Origin: Kitasatospora sp. MAP5-34
GTDB lineage: Bacteria > Actinomycetota > Actinomycetes > Streptomycetales > Streptomycetaceae
DNA length: 64,000 nt
Direction of reading: 5' to 3'
NCBI RefSeq assembly: GCF_029894335.1
Contig: NZ_JARXZC010000015.1
Location: forward strand, 1-64,000
Shown one piece after another: positions 56,244 to 64,000 of this stretch. The notes beneath the pieces are model-generated. The model saw only the letters and a list, made by a program, of their open reading frames with translations. It did not search any database and had not been told where the DNA came from. Position 1 is the first letter of the stretch. Every line of letters begins with the position of its first letter. The position numbers were made by a program, and so were the translations under genes.

Positions 56244-57146
56244 ATGAGTTCACTCTCCATAGGTTTCATCGGGCTGGGCGTCATGGGCGAGCCGATGGCT
56301 CTCAACCTGGTGAAGGCCGGCACCCCGCTGCTGGTCTGGAACCGCACCGCCTCCCGGACCCACACCCTGGCGGCGGCCGGTGCCGAGGTGGCCCCCGATG
56401 CGGCGAGTGTGTTCGCCCGCTGCGAGGTCGTCATCCTGATGCTGCTCGACGACCCGGGTGTGGACGCCGTCCTCGGTCGCGGGACTCCGGCCTTCGCCGA
56501 GCGCGTCGCCGACCGCACGATCGTCAACATGGGGACTTTCGCGCCGACTTACTCGCAGGAGCTGGCGGCGCAGATCCGCGCCGCCGGCGGTCGCTACGTC
56601 GAGGCGCCGGTCTCCGGATCGAGCGTCCAGGCCGCCGCCGGCGAGTTGGTCGGGCTGCTGGCCGGGGAGGCGGAGGTCGTGGCGGCAGTGCGCCCGCTGC
56701 TCGAACCGATGTGCCGTGAGCTCACGTTCTGCGGGCCGGTGCCCAACGGCCTGCTGATGAAGCTGGCGGTCAACACCTTCCTGATCACCCAGGTGACCGG
56801 GCTGGCCGAGTCGTTCCAGTTCGCGCGCCGCCAAGGGCTCGATCTCGACCAGCTGGTCTCGGTACTCGGCGCGGGGCCACTGGCGAGCGCGACGATGCGG
56901 CTGAAGGCGCCCAAGCTGGCCGCCGAGGACTTCTCGGTCCAGGCGTCGATCACCGACGCGCACAAGGTAGCCCGGCTGATCACCGACACCGCCGCCACGG
57001 CCGGCATCGCCGCCCCGCTGCTCGACGTCTGCCGGGCGCTCTTCGCCGAGACCGATCAACTCGGCTACGCGGACGCCGATATGGCCGCCGTCGTCAAGGC
57101 CATCGAGGTCCGCGGCCGGGCGCTCGACGGCCAGGCCGACCGGTAG
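56244..57146 (+). CDS. NAD(P)-dependent beta-hydroxyacid dehydrogenase family
   Basis: The protein has 300 residues; ATG 56244. It has the Rossmann motif [20 protein letters not shown], the substrate loop [20 protein letters not shown] and the catalytic Lys region [14 protein letters not shown] of 3-hydroxyisobutyrate/glyoxylate-reductase-type enzymes. It would oxidise or reduce a small beta-hydroxyacid; imine reductases share this fold. It appears to be a single gene, convergent with the helicase. Confidence 0.9.
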   Translation: MSSLSIGFIGLGVMGEPMALNLVKAGTPLLVWNRTASRTHTLAAAGAEVAPDAASVFARCEVVILMLLDDPGVDAVLGRGTPAFAERVADRTIVNMGTFAPTYSQELAAQIRAAGGRYVEAPVSGSSVQAAAGELVGLLAGEAEVVAAVRPLLEPMCRELTFCGPVPNGLLMKLAVNTFLITQVTGLAESFQFARRQGLDLDQLVSVLGAGPLASATMRLKAPKLAAEDFSVQASITDAHKVARLITDTAATAGIAAPLLDVCRALFAETDQLGYADADMAAVVKAIEVRGRALDGQADR

Positions 57147-57209
57147 CCGGTAGCCGGTAGCCGAGGGGGGATGCCCCCAACAGGGTCTCTCGGACCCTGC
57201 AACGCGTTC

Positions 57210-57248
57210 CGGCCGCCGCCGGACCTGGAAAGGGTCCGGCGGCGGCCG
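57210..57248. terminator. Bidirectional terminator between dehydrogenase and helicase genes
   Basis: Perfect 16-bp arms (cggccgccgccggacc / ggtccggcggcggccg) with a 7-nt loop lie between two convergent stop codons. Confidence 0.85.
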
Positions 57249-57265
57249 CCGTACTACGCGCCGTA

Positions 57266-58849
57266 CTACGCCGCGACGGAGCCGCGCGCCGACCCGCCCG
57301 TGCGGGGGGCCGAGGACGAGGACGACGAGCCGTTGCCCCGGCCCGAGTACGCGCGGCGGCCCCGGCTGCCGCCGGAGCGGCCGGAGGAGGAGGCGCTGCG
57401 GCGCGGCCGCTCGATCACGGGGTTCGCCACCACGACCGGCACGCCGGTGGGGGTGCGGGCACCGGTGATGCGGGCGAGTTCCTCGTCCGTGGAGTGCACC
57501 TTGACGATGTTGGGGGTGAGCTCGGCGGTGGCCATCATCCGGGTCATCTCGCGGCGCTGGTTGGGCAGTACGAGCGTGACGACGGTACCGGACTCGCCGG
57601 CCCGGGCGGTGCGGCCGCCACGGTGCAGGTAGTCCTTGTGGTCGCTCGGCGGGTCGATGTTGACGACCAGGTCGAGACCGTCGATGTGGATGCCACGGGC
57701 GGCGACGTTGGTGGCGATCAGCGCGGTGACCTGTCCCTGGCGGAACTGCTCCAGGGTGCGGGTGCGCTGCGGCTGGGACTTGCCGCCGTGCAGCGCGGCC
57801 GCCTTGACACCGTTGGCCAGCAGGTCCAGCACCAGGCGGTCGGCGCCGTGCTTGGTGTCGGTGAACATGATCACGCCACCCTCGCGAGAGGCGATGTGGG
57901 CGACCACCGAGTTCTTGTCATGGCCCTGCACGTGCAGCAGGTGGTGCTCCATGGTGCTGACGGTCGCGGCCGACGGGTCCACCGAGTGGGTGACCGGGTC
58001 CTCGAGGAACCGGCGAACCAGGCGGTCGACGTTACGGTCCAGCGTGGCGGAGAAGAGCATCGTCTGCCCGCCCTCGGCGACCTGCTGGAGCAGCTCGGTG
58101 ACCTGCGGCATGAAGCCCATGTCGGCCATCTGGTCGGCCTCGTCCAGCACCGTCACGGCCACGCCGTCCAGCTGGCAGTCGCCGCGCTGGATCAGGTCCT
58201 TGAGCCGCCCGGGGGTGGCCACCACGACCTCCGCGCCACGGTTCAGCGCCATCGCCTGACGGCCGATCGGCATCCCGCCGACGACGGTCGCCATCCGCAG
58301 CCGGACCGCGTGGGCGTACGGGGTGAGCGCCTCGGTGACCTGCTGCGCGAGCTCGCGGGTCGGGACGAGGACCAGGGCCAGCGGGCGGCGCGGCTCCGCG
58401 CGCTGACCGGCGGTGCGGGCCAGCAGCGCGAGGCCGAAGGCGATGGTCTTGCCGGAGCCGGTACGACCGCGCCCGAGGACGTCGCGGCCGGCCAGCGAGT
58501 TCGGCAGGGTGGCGGCCTGGATCGGGAACGGCGAGGTGACGCCCTGGCGGGTCAGCGTGGCGAGCAGCGCCGCCGGCATCTCCAGCTCCTCGAACGACTC
58601 GACGGCCGGCAGCGCGGGGGTGATGCTGACCGGGAGCGCGAACTCGCCCTGCACCGAGCTGCCCTGACGGCCACTCGGGCCGGAGGACGAGCGGCCGCCA
58701 CCCGAGGGGCGCGAGCCGTAACCACCGCCACCTGCGGGGCGCGCGCCGCCGTAACCGCCGCCACCCCCGGCGGAGCGGCCACCGGCGGCAGCGCCGGAGC
58801 GGGAGCGGGAGTTGGCGTTCTGGTAGGACGAACGACTGGAACGAGTCAT
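57266..58849 (-). CDS. DEAD-box RNA helicase
   Basis: The protein has 527 residues. ATG 58849 lies behind GAGGAAGG. It has a glycine/arginine/serine-rich N-tail (about 1-65), then helicase motifs: Q-region FPIQAATLP, motif I GRTGSGKT, Ia VPTRELAQQV, Ib TPGR, II DEAD, III SAT, and VI HRGGRTARAG. A second low-complexity Ser/Gly/Arg tail follows. Both tails are typical of RNA-binding helicases that remodel structured mRNA in the cold. It resembles SCO5920 in family and in its closeness to a cold-shock gene and an SCO5918-like gene. Confidence 0.93.
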   Translation of the reverse strand: MTRSSRSSYQNANSRSRSGAAAGGRSAGGGGGYGGARPAGGGGYGSRPSGGGRSSSGPSGRQGSSVQGEFALPVSITPALPAVESFEELEMPAALLATLTRQGVTSPFPIQAATLPNSLAGRDVLGRGRTGSGKTIAFGLALLARTAGQRAEPRRPLALVLVPTRELAQQVTEALTPYAHAVRLRMATVVGGMPIGRQAMALNRGAEVVVATPGRLKDLIQRGDCQLDGVAVTVLDEADQMADMGFMPQVTELLQQVAEGGQTMLFSATLDRNVDRLVRRFLEDPVTHSVDPSAATVSTMEHHLLHVQGHDKNSVVAHIASREGGVIMFTDTKHGADRLVLDLLANGVKAAALHGGKSQPQRTRTLEQFRQGQVTALIATNVAARGIHIDGLDLVVNIDPPSDHKDYLHRGGRTARAGESGTVVTLVLPNQRREMTRMMATAELTPNIVKVHSTDEELARITGARTPTGVPVVVANPVIERPRRSASSSGRSGGSRGRRAYSGRGNGSSSSSSAPRTGGSARGSVAA

Positions 58850-59102
58850 GCGAGAACCTTCCTCAGGGCGGCACGTCACGAGGAACGCTCCGCGGCACAG
58901 GGCAGGGCGGAGATCGCACGAACGAGCCAGAGATGTGAAGCGGTGCGTGGACGGGTGAACCGTGCGGCACGCCACCTACGGTCGGCGCTCACCGAAGGAC
59001 GGTGGCGGAAACCTCGAACCGTGAACAGTCACAGCGGGCGCTCCCCGGATCGCGGCGCGGTGCGTCTCGCGTGGGGGTTGATCGCCGATGGCTGAGCCAG
59101 GG

Positions 59103-59133
59103 GCCCGCGCCGTGCGGATGGCACGGCGCGGGC
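59103..59133 (-). terminator. Terminator of the cold-shock gene
   Basis: Perfect 13-bp arms (gcccgcgccgtgc / gcacggcgcgggc) with a 5-nt loop lie 34 bp after the cold-shock stop. Confidence 0.85.
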
Positions 59134-59166
59134 TCCTACTGCGGGCAGATGCCGGCGCAGGTGAAA

Positions 59167-59370
59167 CTAGAGCGGACGAATGTTCTCCGCCTGCGGGCCC
59201 TTCTGGCCCTGCGTGACGTCGAACTCGACCTTCTGGCCCTCGAGCAGCTCACGGAAGCCGTTGGCGTTGATGTTCGAGTAGTGGGCGAAGACGTCAGGGC
59301 CGCCGCCGTCCTGCTCGATGAAGCCGAAGCCCTTTTCCGCGTTGAACCACTTCACAGTGCCATTAGCCAT
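59167..59370 (-). CDS. Cold-shock protein (CspA family)
   Basis: The protein has 67 residues. ATG 59370 lies 9 bases after AAGGAG, across a T-run. This is a single cold-shock domain: [18 protein letters not shown] (RNP1 KGFGFI), DVFAHY (RNP2) and the usual end QGPQAENI-like. It binds single-stranded RNA/DNA and melts structure, probably together with the helicase on the same strand 320 bp downstream. The leader of about 180 bp (59371-59550) may be the structured 5' region usual for csp mRNAs. Confidence 0.96.
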   Translation of the reverse strand: MANGTVKWFNAEKGFGFIEQDGGGPDVFAHYSNINANGFRELLEGQKVEFDVTQGQKGPQAENIRPL

Positions 59371-59627
59371 AAAAAAATTCTCCTTCAAGGGGCTGACCGG
59401 CCGCCGCGCTGCGCGGGGCCGCGTCGCCGCGATGATGACCCACCCGGGGAAGAGCCGGGGAAACAGAAATGCGCCTGCGGTCACAACCAGCAGGCGCACA
59501 CACGAGTTCATGGGAACCAAAACTGCAACTTGGACGACTGTAGCAGGGCAGCGGCCTCAGCGGGACCCCCATTTGCCCCCACCTACCGATTACCACTGCG
59601 GCCCCCGCGTTCGAGAGGATGGACGAC

Positions 59628-60161
59628 ATGACCGAAATCCACACCCCCCGCCTCCTCCTCCGCCGCTGGACCGACTACGACCTCGCCCCCATGGCGGACA
59701 TCAACGCGGACCCCGAGGTGATGCGCTGGATCGGCGACGGCTCGGTCCGCGACCTGGACCAGACGGCGGAGGCCATCGAGCGCTGGGAGGAGGAGTGGGA
59801 CGAGGAGGGCTTCGGCTTCTTCGCCATCGAGTTGCTCGCCTCGGGCGAGCTGGCCGGTTTCGCGGGCCTGTCCGTGTCGGAGCCCCTGCCGGGGCTGCCG
59901 TCCGAGGTGGAGATCGGCTGGCGGCTCGGCCGGCAGTTCTGGGGCCAGGGCTACGCGTCCGAGGCCGCCCACGCCGCGCTGGAGTTCGCGCTGGAGGATC
60001 GCGGCCTCGACCGCGTCATCAGCATCGCCCGGGTGGGCAACGACGCCTCCGAGAACGTGATGCGCAAGCTGGGCATGGTCCCCGTGCACGAGACGACGCA
60101 CCCGGTGTACGGCTACGCGCTGCGCGTCCACGCCATCGATCTCACCGAGTACCACTCCTGA
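59628..60161 (+). CDS. GNAT acetyltransferase, RimJ/RimL type
   Basis: The protein has 177 residues. I chose ATG 59628, because GAGAGG would directly abut the earlier ATG 59619. It opens TEIHTPRLLLRRWTDYDL and has the acetyl-CoA loop EIGWRLGRQFWGQGYASEAA and NDASENVMRKLGM, standard for this group that acetylates ribosomal-protein N-termini or small amines. It is a single gene. Confidence 0.9.
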   Translation: MTEIHTPRLLLRRWTDYDLAPMADINADPEVMRWIGDGSVRDLDQTAEAIERWEEEWDEEGFGFFAIELLASGELAGFAGLSVSEPLPGLPSEVEIGWRLGRQFWGQGYASEAAHAALEFALEDRGLDRVISIARVGNDASENVMRKLGMVPVHETTHPVYGYALRVHAIDLTEYHS

Positions 60162-60316
60162 GCCTCCTCTCTCCCGGCCGACGGCTGCGGGAGAGGGCCG
60201 GGCGCAGAAATGCCACCCTCGGCGCCGCCGCGCTGGTTCGACAGCGCGGCTCGGGGCCGGGGGTGGCGCTTGTTCTGGGGCAGGCCGTGGGCCTCAGTGC
60301 CTGTGAGCCTCGCCGG

Positions 60317-60718
60317 TTATCGGGTGAGGCCGGCCTTGACGGAGCAGACCGGCCAGGCGCCGGGGCCCTGGGCGGCGAGGACCTTCTCGCCGACCGCGAT
60401 CTGCTGGGCCTTGGTGGCCTGGTTGGCCTGCGCGGCGTACTGGGTACCGCCGAAGGCGGCCCAGGTGCTGGGGGTGAACTGCAGGCCGCCGTAGAAACCG
60501 TTGCCGGAGTTGACGGCCCAGTTGCCCGTGCTCTCGCACTGGGCGACCTTGTCCCAGGTGGTGACGGGGGCGGCGGAGGAGGCAGTGGCCGTGACGAGAC
60601 CCGCGACCGGCAGGACGACGAGGGCGCCGCCGAGGATGGCCGTACGCAGGCGGTTGCGCTTGCGGGTGGCGCTGCTGGTGGTGGCGGTGGCGGAGGTGGT
60701 CTCGTGACGGAAGGTCAT
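60317..60718 (-). CDS. Rpf-like secreted transglycosylase
   Basis: The protein has 133 residues; ATG 60718 follows GAGAGGACC. The signal peptide (basic KRNRLR, hydrophobic core) ends about residue 50 at SSAAP. The mature part is a single Rpf domain with [20 protein letters not shown] (catalytic Glu in CES) and [17 protein letters not shown]. These enzymes cleave wall glycan and promote spore germination. There is no LysM or other anchor, so it would diffuse freely. It is the second minimal wall-lytic enzyme of the window. Confidence 0.94.
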   Translation of the reverse strand: MTFRHETTSATATTSSATRKRNRLRTAILGGALVVLPVAGLVTATASSAAPVTTWDKVAQCESTGNWAVNSGNGFYGGLQFTPSTWAAFGGTQYAAQANQATKAQQIAVGEKVLAAQGPGAWPVCSVKAGLTR

Positions 60719-61265
60719 GCGGGTCCTCTCGGATGTGCCGGGTGGGCAGCCGGAACCAGGCCCGTGGGGGCCTTGTTCATGTGGGGTGGGCGGCGGGCTC
60801 GTTCGCTCTGTCGTAGCCGTTCGGTGCTCGCTGCTCTGGTTTCGAAGTTACGGGCGGCTCTCGGCGGCTTCAAGGGTTTGCGGGGAAGTCGCAGGTCAGG
60901 GCAGCGTTACCGGTGGTAAATCGGGGTTTCGGGCACCGAGAACACCGCGATCCGGGCCGCTCCGGGCACCCGGATGTGGCGCCGGTCACCGCGGGCGGGG
61001 CGTGGCGTCGGCCACATTGTCGACACAGGGTGAGCGGGCCCGGACCCGGAGGTCACGTCGGTACGGGCCGCCGGGGGCGCGCGGATGGCCCAGGTCACAT
61101 CCGCACGGGCGGGCGGGGCGGCCCGAGGAGCAACGGGGCTCGACAAGGGCCGAAGGCGGCCGCAGACAGCGTCGGGCGCGCCGGTCTCCGGCCACGGCCG
61201 GAGCAGCGATCGGGGTGAGCGGCTACGGCCGTGGCGGAGAAGAGGGGGAACGGTGGGCGGCGGGC
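60719..61265. other. Intergenic stretch upstream of the Rpf-like gene
   Basis: No gene is supported. The 200 bases next to 60718 are its minus-strand leader, with AGCCGCCCGTAACTTCGAAA and a small hairpin (aggcccgtgggggcct). The remainder is very GC-rich, and its open frames have Arg/Gly bias without family motifs. Confidence 0.5.
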
Positions 61266-61817
61266 TCAGTCCTGCTTGATCGCCGACACGTCGAATTCGA
61301 GCACGACCTTGTCGCCGACCAGCACCCCGCCGCCCTCCAGGGCCGCATTCCAGGTGATGCCGAAGTCCTTGCGGCTGATGGCCACACTGCCCTCGAGGCC
61401 GACCCGCAGGTTGCCGTACGGGTCGCGGGCATTGCCCGTGTACTCGACGTCGATGGTCACCGAGCGGGTGGTCTCCTTGATCGTCAAGTCCCCGTGTACC
61501 CGGAACTCGCCTTCGCCCCGCTGCTCCACGCCGGTCGAGACGAAGGTGATCAGTGGGTAGTTCGGGGCGTCGAGGAAGTCGTTGGTCCGCAGGTGGCCGT
61601 CCCGCTGCTCGTTGCCGGTGTCGATACTGTCCGCCTTGATCGACACGGTGGCCGACGACCGCGCCGGGTCCGCGCCGTCGAGCTGCGCGGTGCCCTCGAA
61701 CTCCTTGAACGCACCACGGACCTTGGTCACCATCGCGTGGCGGGCCACAAAGCCGATCCGGGTGTGCGCGGGGTCCAGGACGTAAGAGCCGGTCAGCTGG
61801 GTGAGTGGCGTCGTCAT
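61266..61817 (-). CDS. YceI-family lipid-binding protein
   Basis: The protein has 183 residues; ATG 61817 lies behind GAGGAG. It has the lipocalin-like YceI fold: GSYVLDPAHTRIGFVARHAM, GAFKEFEGTAQLDG, HLRTNDFLDAPNYPLITF and DLTIKETTRSVTIDVEYTG. It has no signal peptide, unlike the E. coli protein, so it is cytoplasmic. It probably binds an isoprenoid or similar hydrophobic molecule. The frame stays open upstream through the 15-bp repeat to GTG 61916, but that has no ribosome site. Confidence 0.93.
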   Translation of the reverse strand: MTTPLTQLTGSYVLDPAHTRIGFVARHAMVTKVRGAFKEFEGTAQLDGADPARSSATVSIKADSIDTGNEQRDGHLRTNDFLDAPNYPLITFVSTGVEQRGEGEFRVHGDLTIKETTRSVTIDVEYTGNARDPYGNLRVGLEGSVAISRKDFGITWNAALEGGGVLVGDKVVLEFDVSAIKQD

Positions 61818-61840
61818 GATCGTTCTCCTCGACGTGGCGG

Positions 61841-61915
61841 GCGTGGTCACTGTGGACCTGGTCGCTGTGGACGTGGTCACTGCGGGCGTGGTCACTGCGG
61901 GCGTGGTCGCCGCCA
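61841..61915. repeat. 15-bp tandem repeat in the yceI leader
   Basis: Five consecutive 15-bp units, variants of gcgtggtcactgcgg, begin at 61841, 61856, 61871, 61886 and 61901, ending 24-98 bp upstream of the YceI start codon. If translated from GTG 61916 they would give pentapeptide Thr/Pro/Ala/Val repeats. Confidence 0.88.
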
Positions 61916-62008
61916 CGTCACGCTAGACACCGGAACCCCCGTACGGCCGCAGCCGCGCTCTCCGGCTCACCCGTACGGACGACCGGTGGACGGCCCCGAT
62001 TCGCCCGC

Positions 62009-62710
62009 CTACTCGGCGATCCGGCCGTCGCGCAGCTCGATCACCCGGTCGGCCAGCTCCATCAGGCTCGGGTCGTGGGTGGCGACCAGAGCGGTGACGC
62101 CCTCGCTGCGGACCACCGCGCGCAGCAGTTCCATGACCGAGCGGCCGGTCTCCGAGTCGAGCTGGCCGGTCGGCTCGTCGGCGATGATCAGGCTCGGCTC
62201 GTTGGCCAACGCCCGTGCGATGGCGACTCGTTGCTGCTGACCACCGGAGAGTTCGCCCGGCCGCTGCTCGGCGTGGTCGGCCAGGCCGACCAGGGCGAGC
62301 AGGGTGCGGGCCCGCTCCTCGCGCTGCTTGGCGGGCACCTTGCGCAACCGCATCGGGACGCCGACGTTCTCGGCGGCGGTCAACACCGGTATCAGGCCGA
62401 AGGACTGGAACACGAAGCCGATCCGGTCCCGGCGCAGGGCGAGCCGGCCGTCCTCGCCGAGCCCGGCCAGGTCGGTGCCGTCGACCTCGATCCGGCCGCT
62501 GGTGGGCGCGTCCAGTCCGCCCACCAGGTTCAGCAGTGTGGTCTTGCCCGAGCCGGACCGGCCCTTGAGCGCGGTGAGTTCACCGCGCCCGGCCGAGAAG
62601 GAGACCCCGCGCAGCGCGTGCACGGCCTGCGGCCCCTGGCCGAAGCTCCGCCGGAGATCCTCGATCACCACCATGGAAGCTGGTGCGGTGGTGGCCTGTT
62701 GCTGCGTCAT
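62009..62710 (-). CDS. MacB/LolD-type ABC ATPase
   Basis: The protein has 233 residues; ATG 62710 lies behind GGGGAG. Walker A is KGRSGSGKTTLLNLVGG, the Q-loop region IGFVFQSFGLIP, signature ELSGGQQQRVAIARALANEP, and Walker B LIIADEPTGQLD. This class works with FtsX-like permeases in export or mechanotransmission. Its partner is probably encoded by the divergent plus-strand genes at 62956 (collapsed) and 63185. An 8-bp-arm palindrome lies upstream of its start. Confidence 0.93.
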   Translation of the reverse strand: MTQQQATTAPASMVVIEDLRRSFGQGPQAVHALRGVSFSAGRGELTALKGRSGSGKTTLLNLVGGLDAPTSGRIEVDGTDLAGLGEDGRLALRRDRIGFVFQSFGLIPVLTAAENVGVPMRLRKVPAKQREERARTLLALVGLADHAEQRPGELSGGQQQRVAIARALANEPSLIIADEPTGQLDSETGRSVMELLRAVVRSEGVTALVATHDPSLMELADRVIELRDGRIAE

Positions 62711-62803
62711 GCTGGTCTCCCCGATCGGCGGGACTGGACTTGGCGGACTGGACTGGACTGGCCGAACTTCGCGGGACTGGACTTGGGTTGCCGACTCCGG
62801 GCT

Positions 62804-62824
62804 TCGGCTGACTGACTCAGCCGA
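62804..62824. promoter_or_regulatory. Palindrome in the divergent ABC promoter region
   Basis: TCGGCTGA, CTGAC, TCAGCCGA: 8-bp perfect arms around a 5-bp centre, between the ATPase start (62710) and the permease genes. The flanking 62730-62785 also has several ggactggact direct repeats. It is a candidate operator. Confidence 0.55.
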
Positions 62825-62955
62825 CTTGGCACGGATCGTCAAATTTGCTCACTACTTACATGATTCGCACAAGCCCCTTCCGCCCACTGATCGAATCTGA
62901 CAACATCACCCCGTATCCGGCGACTGATCAGCCGGACCCCGGGGGAGGAATCAGG

Positions 62956-63188
62956 ATGCTCGGCTTCGTCATCCGACGTCTGCGCGGATGACTCCCGCTC
63001 GCGTCCGCCATCCTGCTCACGGCGCTGATCACGACAGCCGTGCTCACCGCACTGTGGTCGGCCTGCCACTGGGCCAGGCCGTCGCGCTGGCGGCCGCGAC
63101 CGCCGCCGTACCCCTGCTGTCGGCCTTCATCAGCGGACGCCGCTCTCGAAACGTGGCCGCGCGGCTGCGGCACGTGGAGGAGATATGA
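62956..63188 (+). pseudogene. Collapsed FtsX-like permease
   Basis: ATG 62956, after GGAGGAATCAGG, begins MLGFVIRRLRG; codon 12 is TGA (62989-62991). It then continues in frame as LPLASAILLTALITTAVLTA, the first membrane helix of a MacB/FtsX permease. The sequence jumps to another frame and reads GLPLGQAVALAAATAAVPLL and RSRNVAARLRHVEEI, the last helix and tail of such a permease. Only the two ends of an 800-residue-type gene remain. The final TGA overlaps the next start (ATGA), preserving the old operon join. Confidence 0.82.
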
Positions 63189-64000
63189 CCACCCCGGCCG
63201 AACAGAGCGTGGAGCAGCGAGGCGGAGCCCCGCTCCATCCGGCGCCCTGGGTACGGACCCGGCTGCGCGCCGCGCCGCTGGCCGCGCTGCTCACCGCAGC
63301 CCTGGCGTTCGGCACCGTCTTCCTGGCCGCCGCACTGCCCCGCGCCCTCGACCGGGGGGCCGACCAGGCGCTGCGCCAGTACCTGAGCCGCAGCGGCCCG
63401 GCGTCGACCAGCCTGCTGGCCACCTCGCGCCCGCAGCCCGGCCAGGAGAGCACAGCGCGCCTGCCCGGCGTGCTGACCAAGCTCCGCACCGGGATCGACG
63501 GCCCGTGGCGGCTCGCCCCGAGCGGCCCGGTCTACGGCTCACGGGGTCTGCGGCCCCGCACGCTGACCACCCCCGGACTCCACACCCTCGACGTCGAGAA
63601 CAAGCTCGGTCTGTTGTACCTCGCCGACCTCGCGGCGCACGCCAAGCTGGTGGCCGGGCAGTGGCCGACCGGCGTCGCCCCCGACAGGAGCGCCGACACC
63701 GGCGGCGACCCGCCGATCCCGATCGCGCTGGCCAAGAGCGCCGCCGACACCATCGGCGTGCGGCTGGGCTCGGTACTGGACGGCACCGCGAGCAACCCGA
63801 ACTACGTCATACCCGGCCAGATGCGGGTCCAGGTGGTCGGGCTGTACACGGCCGACGATCCGGCGGACGCGTTCTGGGCCGGTCTCTCCTGCCCCACCAA
63901 AGCCTGCCTGGAAGCCGATGGCAGACCACCGGAGTACTACTGGCGGGTGACCGGCATGACCGGGCCCGGGGACCTCAGCAGGGCCGGGTCCTGGGGCCAG
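63185..64000 (+). CDS. FtsX/MacB-like permease, cut by window end
   Basis: An uninterrupted frame of 272 codons from ATG 63185 runs off the window. GAGGAG lies 6 bases upstream, inside the preceding remnant. After a basic start (WVRTRLRAAPLAALL) there is one long membrane helix near residues 30-55, then a large extracellular region with SGPVYGSRGLRPRTL and VVGLYTADDPADAFW, as in streptomycete ABC permeases with big periplasmic-type domains. It probably pairs with the ATPase at 62009. The C-terminal helices lie outside the window. Confidence 0.85.
   Translation, partial: MTTPAEQSVEQRGGAPLHPAPWVRTRLRAAPLAALLTAALAFGTVFLAAALPRALDRGADQALRQYLSRSGPASTSLLATSRPQPGQESTARLPGVLTKLRTGIDGPWRLAPSGPVYGSRGLRPRTLTTPGLHTLDVENKLGLLYLADLAAHAKLVAGQWPTGVAPDRSADTGGDPPIPIALAKSAADTIGVRLGSVLDGTASNPNYVIPGQMRVQVVGLYTADDPADAFWAGLSCPTKACLEADGRPPEYYWRVTGMTGPGDLSRAGSWGQ

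Noticed and set aside
61818-61916. N-terminal extension of the YceI protein through the 15-bp repeat
   Set aside because: No ribosome site at GTG 61916, whereas ATG 61817 has GAGGAG at ideal spacing; YceI homologues begin at the latter.

Overview
The window is high-GC actinomycete DNA. The strong codon bias, frequent GTG starts, GGAGG-type ribosome sites, LL-DAP-type wall genes, an Rpf-like transglycosylase, an indigoidine synthetase and a block resembling the S. coelicolor SCO5918-SCO5921 neighbourhood (small SCO5918-type protein, DEAD-box helicase, cold-shock protein) all point to Streptomycetaceae (Streptomyces or Kitasatospora). I saw no rRNA, tRNA, CRISPR array or transposase gene. The gene content, with many orphan transporters, hydrolases, acetyltransferases and decaying genes, fits a chromosome-arm or accessory region.

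Layout. 1-9.7 kb: an unknown protein, a membrane protein, a short UvrA-like ABC protein, an orphan peptide-binding protein with a strong terminator, and a sigma-like/TM/ricin-lectin protein. The lectin gene is bracketed by two copies of the peptide-binding gene's 3' end. 9.7-22.3 kb: a broken alpha/beta hydrolase, a serine hydrolase, a complete polyamine-type ABC operon, an HNH-like lipoprotein, a broken secreted protease, a 25-residue bL37-like protein, a RibD-like reductase, a quinone oxidoreductase with an operator-like region, a hydrolase, a stop-interrupted F420 enzyme gene and a methyltransferase.

22.3-34.7 kb is the metabolic core. Six minus-strand genes are coupled by five successive 4-nt overlaps: CysK-like enzyme, MFS exporter, CysE-like acetyltransferase, a tandem two-module ATP-grasp ligase, a degenerate ATP-grasp protein and a third ATP-grasp ligase. 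They look like one pathway that makes a beta-substituted alanine from activated serine, ligates it into a small peptide and exports it. Divergent from this operon is a full-length indigoidine synthetase (A-Ox-T-TE) followed by a small tautomerase. 35-42 kb carries paralogues of peptidoglycan precursor genes: MurF, a GT2 glycosyltransferase, a MurJ-type flippase, and a MurE-like ligase in which the DAP-recognition motif DNPR reads DSPG. A 218-bp near-palindromic MITE-like element with a 4-bp target duplication separates murF from the GT2 gene.

42.6-64 kb: a secreted transglycosylase with a structured leader, two long perfect inverted repeats, an isochorismatase, an MMPL exporter with its divergent TetR regulator and operator, a membrane PP2C phosphatase, a 5'-truncated PHP metallohydrolase, a membrane esterase, an NAD-epimerase, a DUF2236/EF-hand fusion, an SCO5918-like protein, an erythromycin-esterase-type enzyme with divergent HTH regulator and operator, a hydroxyisobutyrate-dehydrogenase-type enzyme, a DEAD-box helicase, a cold-shock protein, a GNAT enzyme, an Rpf-like protein, a YceI protein, and an ABC ATPase divergent from a collapsed permease and an intact but window-truncated permease.

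Six to seven genes are visibly broken by stop codon, frameshift, deletion or truncation. Several unrelated short-period tandem repeats (10, 12 and 15 bp) lie in intergenic DNA. Both suggest active turnover of this region.
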